Shown here one piece after another: positions 23,094-33,500 of a stretch of DNA of 64,000 nucleotides. Source of the stretch: Torymus aiolomorphi (taxonomy: Eukaryota > Arthropoda > Insecta > Hymenoptera > Torymidae); contig CM070873.1 of NCBI GenBank assembly GCA_036365515.1, positions 74,116,529 through 74,180,528 of the forward strand, read 5' to 3'. The first letter of the stretch is position 1. Each line of letters starts with the position of its first letter. The notes beneath the pieces are model-generated. The model saw only the letters and a list, made by a program, of their open reading frames with translations. It was not told where the DNA came from and searched no databases. Both the position numbers and the translations under genes were made by a program.

Positions 23094-24395
23094 TGTTTGG
23101 GAATTCAGTAATTTGAATTCCCGCGGTTATGCTCAGCTCGGTACGACTCACGGCGCTGCCACGGCGCGGCAGCACCTCGCGGCCTCCCGGCGGAACAGCC
23201 GAGACACTACACTGATTCACAAGGTGAATTCGCGCTATTTCGGTCTCTCTCGCTCTCTCACATGCAAATGTGAGAGAGATTGTGATTTGATTCGCGAAGT
23301 GAATCGTGAAGGCCAAGAAGACGGAAGTGCTCACTCTTTGAAAAACTCAGTCTGCGGCTGCTACTAAAACGGCAGCAGTTCTCACCCCGACCCGGTATAG
23401 TCTACAGTGTGCTCGCTGCGAGGCAGCATGGTGACTAGTATGGTGCCTCATACTCGGACTCTCGTCTCATTCAGCGGATCATCTCACACGGCAGCTCCTC
23501 ATACATAGAGGCATTTTCTCACACGGCATCTACTCATACAAAGCGGCTCTCACTGTTCGGTAGTGAAGCCCGCATGGACTTTTACACGGCATACTCTCAG
23601 TCAGCTGTATCTCTCAAACGGAACTTCTCATACGGCAGTGCTTTCATACGGCAGTGCTTCTCACACGGCAGCTTCTGACATGGCATAATCTCACCGGCTC
23701 GCTGCCTCTAGCTAGCCATGAGGCAACCACTCTCGGTAACCGTTACGCAAGACTCAACTGGCGGGGCTCAACTGGCTTTTACCAACTCTCCTGTTTCACT
23801 GGCTCCTCTCACTGGCTACAACTCTTCTCACTGGGTACAACTCCTCTCGCTTGCTATAACTCATCTGCGGTTACAACTCAATTGGCTTCATCTCTATGGA
23901 CTGTGTGATTCAACCGGCTTCCTCATTCTTCTCCAAATTAATATAATTACTATGAAGCTAAGGTAAACTCACACACACACCTACACACAGCCATTTTGAT
24001 GACTCAAGCAAGCAGTAATCTAATATGAAGTACTCTGCACATATAATTCTTGTCAAGTCTGAACCACAAGAAATCAATAACATTCATTGTGTGTATTTAT
24101 GCTAGCAGTAAACTCAACGGAATTTACTAATTCAAACTCAGCAATTCTCTGAAATCTCACTCACACAGAAACACTCAAACATAATCTTTGTAACACTCAT
24201 ACACTCAAACATAAACTTGTAACACTCAGATACTCAACCAAGCTTTTGTAATATTCAACCAATTTATGTAATAGAGTTAAGTTTATAGACAGTTTTATAA
24301 TATACTGAAATTTAATTTATTAAAGTGTTTGGCTCTCAATTTATTTGTAAACACCCACAGCATGTCCTCATTAAAAATTATGGCATTCTCAAACA
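23094..24395 (+). repeat. 3' LTR of BEL/Pao element
   Basis: 1,302 bp, nearly identical to the 5' LTR apart from about four substitutions and the 64-bp deletion near 23568. It is followed by the target duplication ATACG at 24396-24400. Confidence 0.95.
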
Positions 24396-25589
24396 ATACG
24401 CATTGCAATATTTTTCAAGAATGAAAATTTGTATTGCTCTCGGGGGTAGATTCTGTATGCATGGAGGTGTCAATGGAGTAAATTTGTTTCAATAATAGTT
24501 TTTGATACCCTTATTACCAATATCAAAGTTCTTTTTCAAATAATTTTGCAATAAAATTTTTATTAATAAATTACTTGTTTAAATGACCATATAATTTGAC
24601 CTAATGATTGTATCAAGCTGACAATTTTTAAAACATTTTATTTTTTCTATTGCTCAATAATTTTGTCCTTTTATTCATTTAACTACACTCGATAGGTTTT
24701 GAGTAATAAGCGACTGAAGTTCTTGATGCATCGGTGTTATCTATGTGTTGCGAGACGTAACTACACATAGGCATATCTCTAAAACTTTTAATTTATTGAC
24801 ATATAATGTTATTTTTTTGGAAGGCACAACTTAAATAACATTTTTATTTGATGCATCGGCATATATATTACCAAGATGAAAATGTTGTGATTCACTTTCA
24901 AAGTCCGTCGAAACATAAAAGCGTTTTAGTTTTTATTTATTTTTAATATTTAACATCAAGTTTGTGAAGATGATTCTATTACTGGTTTAAGATTCATGTT
25001 TCTGAGTAAAACACAATCATTCTCTACGAATCAAATGAAAATTTTGCCTCGAATCGCTGACTGGGCTCATGGCTGAGGAGGTAGATGATTCTTTCTCGTG
25101 ATATACCTATTATATTTGCCGTTTGAGCCATCATCCTCATTTTTAATTAGCGATGAGAAAGTAATACTTCGTTAAAATAATTATAAGTATTCTTATAACC
25201 ATTGAGTCGACATTCATTAAAAAAATTAGTATTAATTTTACTTCGTTCCAGATATCACTATAACAATGATTAAATTTAACCGATTTTTGAACCACGAAAG
25301 AAATTATTTTCAATTTTTTCATATTGTTTTTTATTTTTTTTATCCACTTAATGTTATCTGATTGTGACGAAAAAAATAAGAATGGATAGAAAATCAAACG
25401 TACTTTTAGAAAATGCTCCTACTTCGAACCTATTTTGAAACCTCGCCTCGAAAAAAATTATTTTCGATTTTTTCATATTTTTCTTTATTTTTTTAAAACG
25501 ACTTAATATTATCCGATCAACTATAAAATTGAACTTGCACAACTTTAAAATGAACTTCATGTAGCTGCCAAAGATATACTTGATATCTC

Positions 25590-25802
25590 TTTCCAGATTC
25601 GAGTTATGATGCCGACAAATTAATTACGTACTCACACCCACACACACACGCACGCAAGCACGCACGCACGCACACACAGCCATCTTTAAAACAGGCATAT
25701 TTCTACTCAGGGAGCTCGGATATATTGGAATTCATCGAAATCTCAGAGACGAAAAATTTCACCGTTACATGTGTGGAAAGCTTTCTCTTTGAGAAAGCAA
25801 AA
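25590..25802. repeat. Dispersed repeat family, copy 2
   Basis: It has GAGTTATGATGCCGAC, a CA/CGCA microsatellite, CTCAGGGAGCTCGGATAT and the terminal hairpin GCTTTCTC-TTT-GAGAAAGC at 25779-25797, as in copies at 16060-17595 and 32040-32715. Confidence 0.65.
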
Positions 25803-26309
25803 ACAGATTTCACAAAGTAACAATACTATATATTATATTAAGAACATTGTTTATCTTATAATAAAAGTTTGCTATTTATCTGAATATTGATATATACTAA
25901 CATAATATTATCATTTCTTCTGAATTTTATATACTGTCATATATATGCGTAACTTCATATCAACTGTTCAGCTCAAAATTTTAAAATTGCTCAAAATTTT
26001 TTTACTATTTTCAATTAGCCCCAAAACACAAATATAAAGTTTTAGAGTAAAATATGCAATCGTTTTAAAGTTATTACTAATCGAAAATTTTTTAATTTTG
26101 AATTTTTTCGTAAATCTTAAATATTTATCATTTTTTAACTCAAAAACTTGAAACCTTTTGTATAGCATATTAAATGGGAAAAAGTTTGAAAATTGTAAGT
26201 AGAATTGCTCAGAATTTTTGCAGATCGATGCCAATTATTTGGTAATGTTTACTTGACAGAACGCCATTCAAAATATGTTCAAGGCGAATGCAACAGTATC
26301 AATATCTAG

Positions 26310-26440
26310 CGATATGCGGAGGCTCGTAATTTCAGGCTCGGCTCGAGCCGAGCCGCGAGCTTTGATGAGCTTACGAACTCGCGCAACCTCGCGAGCTCGC
26401 GCAGGCTCGAAAGCTCGTGCCTCAGCTCGTGCTAATATTT
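26310..26440. repeat. GCTCG-rich low-complexity tract
   Basis: Irregular runs of GCTCG/CGAGC form a self-complementary tract (for example CGGCTCGAGCCGAGC). A frame at 26275-26499 crosses it and is only a composition effect. Confidence 0.6.
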
Positions 26441-26639
26441 TCAAATTTACGTTTAATTTAAAATGTTATTTATACCATCTTACATGCTATATATTATAGG
26501 TATTTTATTAATTAAAGAAAAACGAATGGCAATAATACTCTGATTTCTCACAATGATTCGTTTACACATTCCAATCTAAAAACTGATTTGATAGGAAAGA
26601 GGGTTCTTAATATAACGAAAATAACGAAATATAAAAAAA

Positions 26640-26875
26640 ATGAATTTTTTGCCTGGCGGGCCAAAAGTACCACTTTTGCTCCCGGCACCCGATCACGAAG
26701 GTTGTATTTTCGGCCTCGCCAGGCAAAAAAATCGTATATGCACCTCGGGAGCAAATAAAGAATGCCTCAGATCGCATGTTTGTCACCCTCGCCTTCGGCT
26801 CGGGTGACAATTTCCATGCGATCTGGGACATTCTTTACTTTTACTCCCTAGGTGCATAATATACTATTATTTTTA
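26640..26875. repeat. Small nested foldback element, copy 1
   Basis: About 45-bp imperfect inverted repeats (GTATATGCACCTCGGGAGC ... CTCCCTAGGTGCATAATATAC) flank a second palindrome GTCACCC...GGGTGAC. A relative is at 48430-48640, with the same TATGCACCT-like and GCCTCAGATC words but different loops. Confidence 0.6.
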
Positions 26876-27218
26876 ATGGATAAAATCTTCTTTTGCAACA
26901 TTGGAAATTTTCCAACAAAAATTTTCTCCTTAAAAGGCTACATTGACTATTAATATAATTAATGTACTGTGTATCTGATGATCATGTAACAGTTAATAGA
27001 TGGTATTGCAAGTACTACAATATCAATGTTTTACTTAACGATGTATGGACTATACTATCGGCGTCGAATATCAGTATTACTAAAATTATTAATAATTAAA
27101 TATAAAACCATATTTGCTACTTTTTTATTAAATAAGTTTAAAAATATACGCGAATTTATATTATCAGGGTTTGTCAGCGAGAAAAAGTAAATTGGAAATT
27201 AGACTTCTAGAGTCTTTG

Positions 27219-27275
27219 CAAAATGAAATGATCTTAGTTCTTTATGGCTTAAAGAACTAAGATCATTTCATTTTG
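27219..27275. repeat. Perfect 26-bp hairpin with 5-base loop
   Basis: Arms 27219-27244 and 27250-27275 are exact reverse complements around the loop TGGCT. It lies just beyond the gag zinc-knuckle fragment. It could be a microRNA-like precursor or a foldback scar; nothing shows transcription. Confidence 0.85.
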
Positions 27276-27742
27276 CCTCCAAAGATCATCCTCAACTATT
27301 TAAGAGAAAATTGATTACTTGAATTTGTATGAGTTTTGTCGCAATTTGTTGAACTCGCTCCCTTAAGTTCAACATAACCAAGTTTCCCTGTATATTTAAT
27401 TAATTCGGACAATACGTTCTAATATGTTCTTTTTGTCCACATTGCCAGCATTCTATTTCTCTAAAATCTGTTGGCTTATTTCTATTAAAATCTTGTTTTG
27501 GCCTTGAATCTTTCTTCATGTTTGAGTTTGTGTTTTGTGTATTTTGAATAACTTGAAGATCTTGTCTAGAATTTTGAGTATTCAGAAATACATTATTTGT
27601 TCGGGCAAAATGTTTCTTTTTATTTTGATAACGAATAACTTTTATCTCCATAGCTCGTGCAAGAGCAATTTTCATTGAAGTGATTCTTTCTAATTGAAAA
27701 ATTTCCTTAATTGATGTGTCAAATATTGTTATAATAAATTGA

Positions 27743-28232
27743 TTTTAATTTATCGTCAGTGTCATTTTGGAGTTTGCCCAATCATATAGTTGGGCACTTC
27801 CAAAATTAACGATGTGTGTAAAACGTCATAGACTCTGTAAGTTCTTACCATTACTTCATTTTTTTAACAAAAATTCTTTCATATACTCATTGCATTTTAA
27901 TTTCTTAAGTTATTAAAAATTCTAATTGTAATCCATAGTGATTTGGCGACGTTGCGTTCGTTATCAGAATTTGAAACTCCTCGTAGACGAACCTAATATG
28001 TTATAATATTGTATTTATGGTATGTTTTTTACATATTTTGTCTAATATTGTTTTTTTTGTATATAAATCTACATTTTTAAAACTATGCTTTCGTAGCCCT
28101 GAAGAAGAAAGTAACAACACTTTCGAAACGTTGGTGCAATAAATTCATCAAAACAACTTGGTTCGTCTCGAGTCCGTTTTTTATTCATTCAAATAATTAC
28201 AACCTACGAACGTATTTCAAACACTTCAAAAT
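27743..28232 (+). mobile_element. PLE terminal fragment (solo pseudo-LTR) with 12-bp target duplication
   Basis: It is closely related to 47815-48256 and, inverted, to 45005-45370. It is flanked by the perfect direct repeat ATAATAAATTGA (27731-27742 and 28233-28244), so it is a complete insertion event lacking all coding sequence. It interrupts the gag frame on the opposite strand. It contains a hammerhead-like core. Confidence 0.88.
28099..28129 (+). ncRNA. Hammerhead-ribozyme-like core (PLE)
   Basis: CTGAAGA, then a stem II hairpin (GAAAGT...ACTTTC), then GAAAC: the conserved hammerhead core order CUGANGA-stem II-GAAA. Hammerhead motifs are known in PLE terminal repeats. I have not established stems I and III or the cleavage site. 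Confidence 0.65.
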
Positions 28233-28408
28233 ATAATAAATTGAGCACATGAAATTTTATCTTGAGTCTCTACGGAGCACTTAGGATATGTTAAGGCTGC
28301 TAATTTTTCGAGATCAATTGCATCTGTTGGAAAATCTTCACCAGGCTTCTGTCTTCTATTTTGGAATTGAGAATAATACGTGGGTGATAAATGTTTGTCA
28401 CCAAAACG

Positions 28409-29143
28409 CAGGGTTGCAGATTTTGTACTTCATGCATCCTGAAGTCTGAAATTCCGACGTGTTTTCGGACTTGATTGGAATCAAGTCCGAAATCACCTTG
28501 GAATTCCGGACTTGAGAGAGGTCAAGTCCGAAATCACGTCGGAATTCCGGACTTGATGGGTGTCAATTCCGAATACTCATCGGAATTCCGAACTTGAGGA
28601 GGATGAAGTCCGGAATTCCAACGTGTTTTTGGACTTGAGGAGGATGAAGTCCGGAATTCCGAAGTGTTTTCGGAATTGACTGCCATCAAGTCCGGAATTC
28701 CGACATGATTTCGGACTTGATTCCGATCAAGTCCGAAAACACGGTGGATTTCCGGAATTCAGGATGCAACGAGTCCGAATTCCGAATAATTATTTTTTTT
28801 AGACTTTTCTGAGACGTACAAAGCTACAGATCTTATCACAACAACGCTCAACGAAAGACTTAAGTTTAAGAAGTAACTTTTTAATATTTTATTCAACTCA
28901 CTGCCGTATAATTAAATGCCCTGTTCATTATACAATCTTTAACTAATTAATTAAAACTTTTACAGGTACTTTCATGCATTTGGCATTAATTTAATTAAAT
29001 CTCATGATACCTTAGAGGTTTTTTGATCCGCTGAACACGTTTTCGATGACTATTTCGGTGTACGATGAACTCCTCATGCACAGGAGATGATTTTCTCGTA
29101 AATCATAACATCAAGTGCACATTTCACGGTACCTGGGGGTTTT
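28409..29143 (+). repeat. Left inverted arm of the hAT-like element
   Basis: It contains the terminal CAGGGTTGC, the subterminal palindrome array, unique arm sequence (about 28790-29010) and one copy of the ~120-bp satellite. It retains the empty TTAA site (near 28875) that is occupied by a MITE in the right arm. Confidence 0.85.
28430..28780. repeat. Subterminal GGAATTCCGGACTTGA palindrome array (left)
   Basis: About ten alternating copies of GGAATTCCGGACTTGA and TCAAGTCCGAAA with short variable spacers. The mirror copy is at 41445-41790. In hAT elements such subterminal repeats are usually transposase-binding sites; that role is inferred here. Confidence 0.75.
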
Positions 29144-29299
29144 TTTTAATGCTTATAACTCCCAAACTAAATGGTAAATTTTTTTGAGAAAAATCATGAT
29201 AATGGAGATTATGAATAGCTATAATCTGTATAAAATTGAATCCATTCTGTTGGTTAGTTTTTGAGAAAAAAATTAAAAAATGAAAAAAACGTGTTTTAG

Positions 29300-30115
29300 G
29301 TGGCGACAATTTACGGAAGTAAAATTGTGTTAATCGCTTCAAAATTCCTTGTAGAGGTAGATTTTTGGGTGCCACCTGCACCTTTCTTTGGGATAGATGA
29401 TTGGTTCATAAATTTCAGAGATTTGTGAGGTTAAAATTTTTGTAACCTCTTTTTCGAATCGTAATTTCTCTAGAACGGCTGTATGTATCAGAATGTGATA
29501 GGTAGCATTTAAAAGAGAATTAAAATACCTATATTTTCTAAAAAAAAGTTTCTAGCTATCACGGTTCTTTGGTTATTAAAAAAAACGTAAAACATGAAAA
29601 ATGTAAAAAATGAGTTTTGTATGTCCAACGATTCCGGAGGAAAATTGTCGTAATTTCTTCAAAATTCCTTGTGGAGGTAGATTTTGGATAGCTCTTGGTC
29701 GAGTTCTTTGGGCAAAATAATTGGTCCATAAATTTCAGAGATATTTGAGGTTAACATTTTTAAAACTTTTTTTAAATCGTAATTTCTCGAGAACGGTTTT
29801 ATGAATCAACTACAGATTTCTAGACAATTTTGTATGTGATATAGATATTATGTATGTGAATTTTCATCAAGATCGTACGATTACTTTTTGATATTCAAAA
29901 TTTTCCTATTTTACAAAGTTATTTTATTTGTCACCTGATAACTAGAGAAAACTTGTTTTAATTTTTTTTTTAATTTGGCGGAGATGTAGAGTGTATATTA
30001 TTTATTATAGGCATTTTTAGAGTAAAAGAATTCGTTTATGAATTTCAGAGATATTCGAGGTTAAAACTGATTTAGCCTTCTTTTTAAATCGTAATTTTTT
30101 CGATATATCTATACT
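29300..30115. repeat. Three diverged ~315-bp tandem units
   Basis: AATTTCAGAGAT recurs at about 29413, 29731 and 30040, each followed by GAGGTTAA and then AATCGTAATTT. The first two units share CTTCAAAATTCCTTGT. No coding potential. Confidence 0.65.
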
Positions 30116-30600
30116 ATATATATATACTAGAAAATGGAAATAACACGTGCTATGCGTGCGCGTTGTTCACTTGCTTTTGTTTTTGATTGAGGGTAATTTA
30201 CAGCGCGATCACGTTTTAACCACTTATTTTACTCATTGAAGAATATATTTGGTTGAAATTTCAAAAAATTATCTTTATTTTTTACTCAAAATATCGAAAT
30301 TTTTTGTATAGAACAAGTTGTAGAAGCGTGGACAAGTTATGCACATTCAGCTAAAGTTTATTAAAAAATTATGGTGTGCACACAACATGTAGCATTTTGT
30401 CACATAATCTTAACATAATCTTAAACTAATTTTATCATAATTTTATCATAATCATTAACATAATCTTCACTATATTAACGATTATGATTGTGTTTAATTT
30501 GTATTATTTGTATTTTATGTATAAAACAGTTATTATATTATACACAAGTTATTTGAAAAAAAAAAATTTAATTAATGAGCATTTTGTGGATGATAATATA
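30116..30600. other. AT-rich segment inside hAT-like element
   Basis: The stretch at 30219-30285 recurs in direct orientation at 38888-38950, so it brackets the AGCTTTC satellite block. Nothing else is recognised. Confidence 0.5.
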
Positions 30601-30609
30601 ATAATCATA

Positions 30610-31370
30610 GCATGAAAGCTTCCTGGAAGTTTTATGAAAGCTTCCAAGAAAGATTCGGAATCTTACAGGAAGCTTACATGGAAGATTCCTGAAAGCTCAA
30701 AATGTCCGCCCTTTTTTCTCACAAAAAGCTTTCAGGAAAGATTCTATTAATCTTCCCAGAAAGCTTTCTGGGATCTTTCATCAAACTTTTAAAAGAGTAA
30801 CTGGTAGCTTTGTGAAAGATTTGTCAATCTTTATGGAAGCTGTCTTGAAAGAATACGGTAAGTTTACAGAGAATCTTTCAGCAAGACTTTAGTAAGGTAG
30901 CTGTAAAGATCCTTGTAAGGTTTTTGATAGATTTATTGAAATCTTTCAGAAAGCTTACATGAAAGATTCCTGTAAGCTTAAAATTCCGCCCAATTCTTTC
31001 TCGAAAGGATACGGTAAGTTTACAGGAAATCTTCCAATAAGACTTTAGTAAGGTAGCTGTAAAGATCCTTGTAAGGTTTTTGATAGATTTATTGAAATCT
31101 TTCAGAAAGCTTACATAAAAGATTCCTGTAAGCTTAAAATTCTGCCCAATTTACTGGCAAAAGCTTTAAAAAAAATCTATTAATATTTCCGGAAAACTTT
31201 CCAGGACCTTTCATCAAGTTTTTAAAAGAGTAACTGGAAGCTTTGTGAAAGATTTGTCAATCTTTCAGAAAGATTCTACGAAACATTCTAGTAAAAATCT
31301 TTCAAGAAACCTTTCACGAACCTTTTTTCAAGTTCTTGAAAGATTACTTTGGAACTTAAAGCCATACATA
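30610..31370. repeat. AGCTTTC/GAAAGATTCC repeat block, left part
   Basis: Irregular short words GAAAGCTT, GAAAGATTCC and their complements. A ~155-bp unit beginning GGTAAGTTTACAG is duplicated at about 30856 and 31012 with few differences. It has the same vocabulary as the large array at 33500-38660. Confidence 0.7.
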
Positions 31371-31494
31371 TTACATACAATACTCTAAAGTATAACTATT
31401 ACAATTCTCGCATATTATTTAGAATTTATTACTATATTAATCGCAATTTTTTCATCGCAGAAAAAATTTTACATAAAATTTTTTGACCTAACTG

Positions 31495-31562
31495 GGAATC
31501 GAACCTACAACCCTTGGGTTACTACGCACGCATGCTATCCGTTACGCTATCGCTCGCTTGAA
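31495..31562 (-). other. tRNA-like sequence with pol III A and B boxes
   Basis: On the minus strand TAGCGTAACGGATAGC (A-box-like) is followed by GGTTCGATTCC (B box) at tRNA spacing. The T stem pairs only partly, so this is a tRNA pseudogene or SINE head rather than a working tRNA. I cannot assign an anticodon. Confidence 0.45.
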
Positions 31563-32039
31563 GGAGTTGGAACATTTTCATCCAAATAAGGTGCACTATC
31601 TACGATTATTCAATTGTTATTAAATAATATCATACATACATACCTAACATACATGTTATTATTTCGATTATATTCATCTAAAATATTAATGGCTTTAAAA
31701 TGGCCATGTAAAATACCGAAACGATACCTACCTTACCGGCACCTAAGTTTTATTTTTTTTATCGTATTTAAACAAAAATTTCAGAGAAAAGCCCTCTTTT
31801 ACGGAAATCCAACGCTTTTTCCTAAAGTTTGTGTTTAGATGTAATAAAAAAATAAAATTTTGGTGCCGATAAGCTAGGGATCTACGTTTGAGTTGAACAT
31901 GGCCTCAAAGTTAAAACGGTATTATAAAATCAAGTTTCAATTAAAATATTATAAAATCAATTATAAATGTATTAAAATATTATCAAATTTACTTTATTTA
32001 TATTTGCTTATATTCTATATGTTTAATATAAATGGATAA

Positions 32040-32715
32040 AGAAATTTTTCAATTCATTAAAAAAGCATAATTTTGTTCTAAGTTGATGAAATTTTCAAAT
32101 CTATATTTTCAACTCAAAAATAACTTCAAAATAGTCTCAAAAGAGATGAAAAGAGAGGGGATTAAACATATTGCAAGAATATGTGTTTATATTAGATGCA
32201 TCTTTAAGATGAAATGGCGAAAAAGTTATTTACAATTCATATAACTATTATGTATTTAGAAAAAGTTGTTACTTTTTCAAATCACATTTTTAAGACCAAA
32301 ACAACTCGTGAGTAGTTATAAATACATAATTTATAATGAAATTAACTGTACTTTAAGAATATCGGTATCCATTTTCTATACCTGAAGAACCAATTAAAAA
32401 GAAAATTATTTCTGAAACAAAAAATTTTGGCAAAATTGTTATTTTATCAAAATAAGACCTTATTGTCATTCATTTGACTCCAAAATTTAATCAGTTCTGA
32501 GTTAAGACATACGTAAGATGCATGCAAAAGTTCAGCTCATTACGTCTATCCGTTCAAGAGTTATGCCGGGGACAAAATTTCGTTTCATAAATTCATACAT
32601 ACATACATTTTTTTAAAACCTATTATTCTGACTCAGAAAGCTCAAAAACATCGAAATTCATCAAAATCTCTGTTTTGAAAATTTTCACTATTACAACGCT
32701 TTCTCTTTGAGAAAT
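32040..32715. repeat. Dispersed repeat family, copy 3 (uninterrupted)
   Basis: It matches copy 1 from GCGAAAAAGTTATTTACAA through GTTATGCCGGGGAC to TTCTCTTTGAGAAA. At the CATACATACATAC run near 32598 it lacks the R1 tail found in copy 1, so it represents the empty site. Confidence 0.65.
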
Positions 32716-32764
32716 AAATATAGTGTCAATAGGGAGAAATAAAATTCGTATACTGAATATATTT

Positions 32765-33125
32765 TAACACTCCGTGCGCAAAGCTCGACTTCGCACACGC
32801 TCAAATAAAAAAGCATATGCTAAATCAAGCTTTGTACACGTCGTATACAAAAATACGGTTCGATACGCGAGCGAGAAGGTGATTTTAACCTTGTGTGACC
32901 TTTTTACCCTAGCTTCGCTCAGGTGCAAACGTCCACACTAGGATAAAATCACTTTGACGCACTAGCATCGAAATTTATCTGTATTATTTTGACTCTCCGT
33001 GCGCAAAGCGTGATTTCGCGCACGCTTGTTTTTTGAATGAAAAAGCATACGCTAAATCAAGCTTTGTAGACATCGTGTCAAAAGATACTGTTCGATACAC
33101 AAGCGAAAAGGTGCACGCGTTAGTA
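32765..33125. repeat. ~230-bp partial duplication
   Basis: CTCCGTGCGCAAAGC followed by a Thr/Ser-free AT spacer and GCTAAATCAAGCTTTGTA is present at about 32769 and 32995. No frame is maintained. Confidence 0.6.
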
Positions 33126-33164
33126 TCAAACTGTACTATTTCTAAACAAAGAAAATATTAACTT

Positions 33165-33500
33165 TAATTATTAATTTTAAACATTCATTTGGAAAAACAC
33201 GTCTTCCTTTTATGCAAATACAATACTCAGAATTCATTTGGCAATTCTTATGAGAGTACTATTATGAGAGATAATTGTTGAAAAATTGGATCAAAATGAC
33301 AAAAATGCAGATTCCTACTTATCAACATTAAAATTATTTTTAATTAAAAAGTTTTTAAACAGTTTTTTGGAAAACCACAATTTTAACGCCCTCCTTATAT
33401 TTAAATACTATACATAGAATTATTTTATAGCCATTCTATTATAATTTTGATAAAGTATACTCGTTGATGTCGGTATCCAACATCTCCTTAAAGCATTCAT
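33165..33500. repeat. Diverged relative of the TTAA MITE
   Basis: It shares ATTTGGAAAAA and GATTCCTACTTATCAACA with the MITE at 40993-41352, in the same orientation. The TTAA ends are not evident. Confidence 0.4.

Larger units (their letters stand above)
17709..24395 (+). mobile_element. Complete BEL/Pao-type LTR retroelement, recently inserted, coding-dead, CTCA-rich
   Basis: The element is 6,687 bp with LTRs at 17709-19074 and 23094-24395, starting TG and ending CA, and perfect 5-bp target duplications ATACG (17704-17708 and 24396-24400). By eye the LTRs differ at only about four positions plus a 64-bp deletion in the right copy, so the insertion is young. Internal frames give BEL/Pao integrase pieces but no continuous polyprotein. 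CTCA is strongly enriched on the plus strand throughout: a hand count of 19201-20100 gave about 21 CTCA against 2-3 TGAG, with about 3.5 expected of each. It must have moved using proteins from elsewhere, or been disabled just after insertion. Confidence 0.93.
24401..27218. other. AT-rich spacer with degenerate repeats
   Basis: No gene is supported. Two diverged tandem segments occur around 25250-25400 and 25430-25560 (both with a TTATTTTCxATTTTTTCATAT-like core). Individual smaller features in this stretch are listed separately. Confidence 0.5.
27400..28400 (-). pseudogene. Gypsy-type Gag, C-terminal half with CCHC zinc knuckle
   Basis: 27400-27742 encodes a nucleocapsid region with one zinc knuckle, CWQCGQKEHIRTYC (C-x2-C-x4-H-x4-C). 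28245-28400 encodes a further Gag segment on the same strand. Between them lies a 490-bp PLE fragment. The right-hand end meets the 8-bp target site of the 13.4-kb element, and the matching N-terminal half of Gag lies at 41827-42518. Both halves are in register across the target duplication, so one gag gene was split. Protease and RT, expected further left, are not found. Confidence 0.8.
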
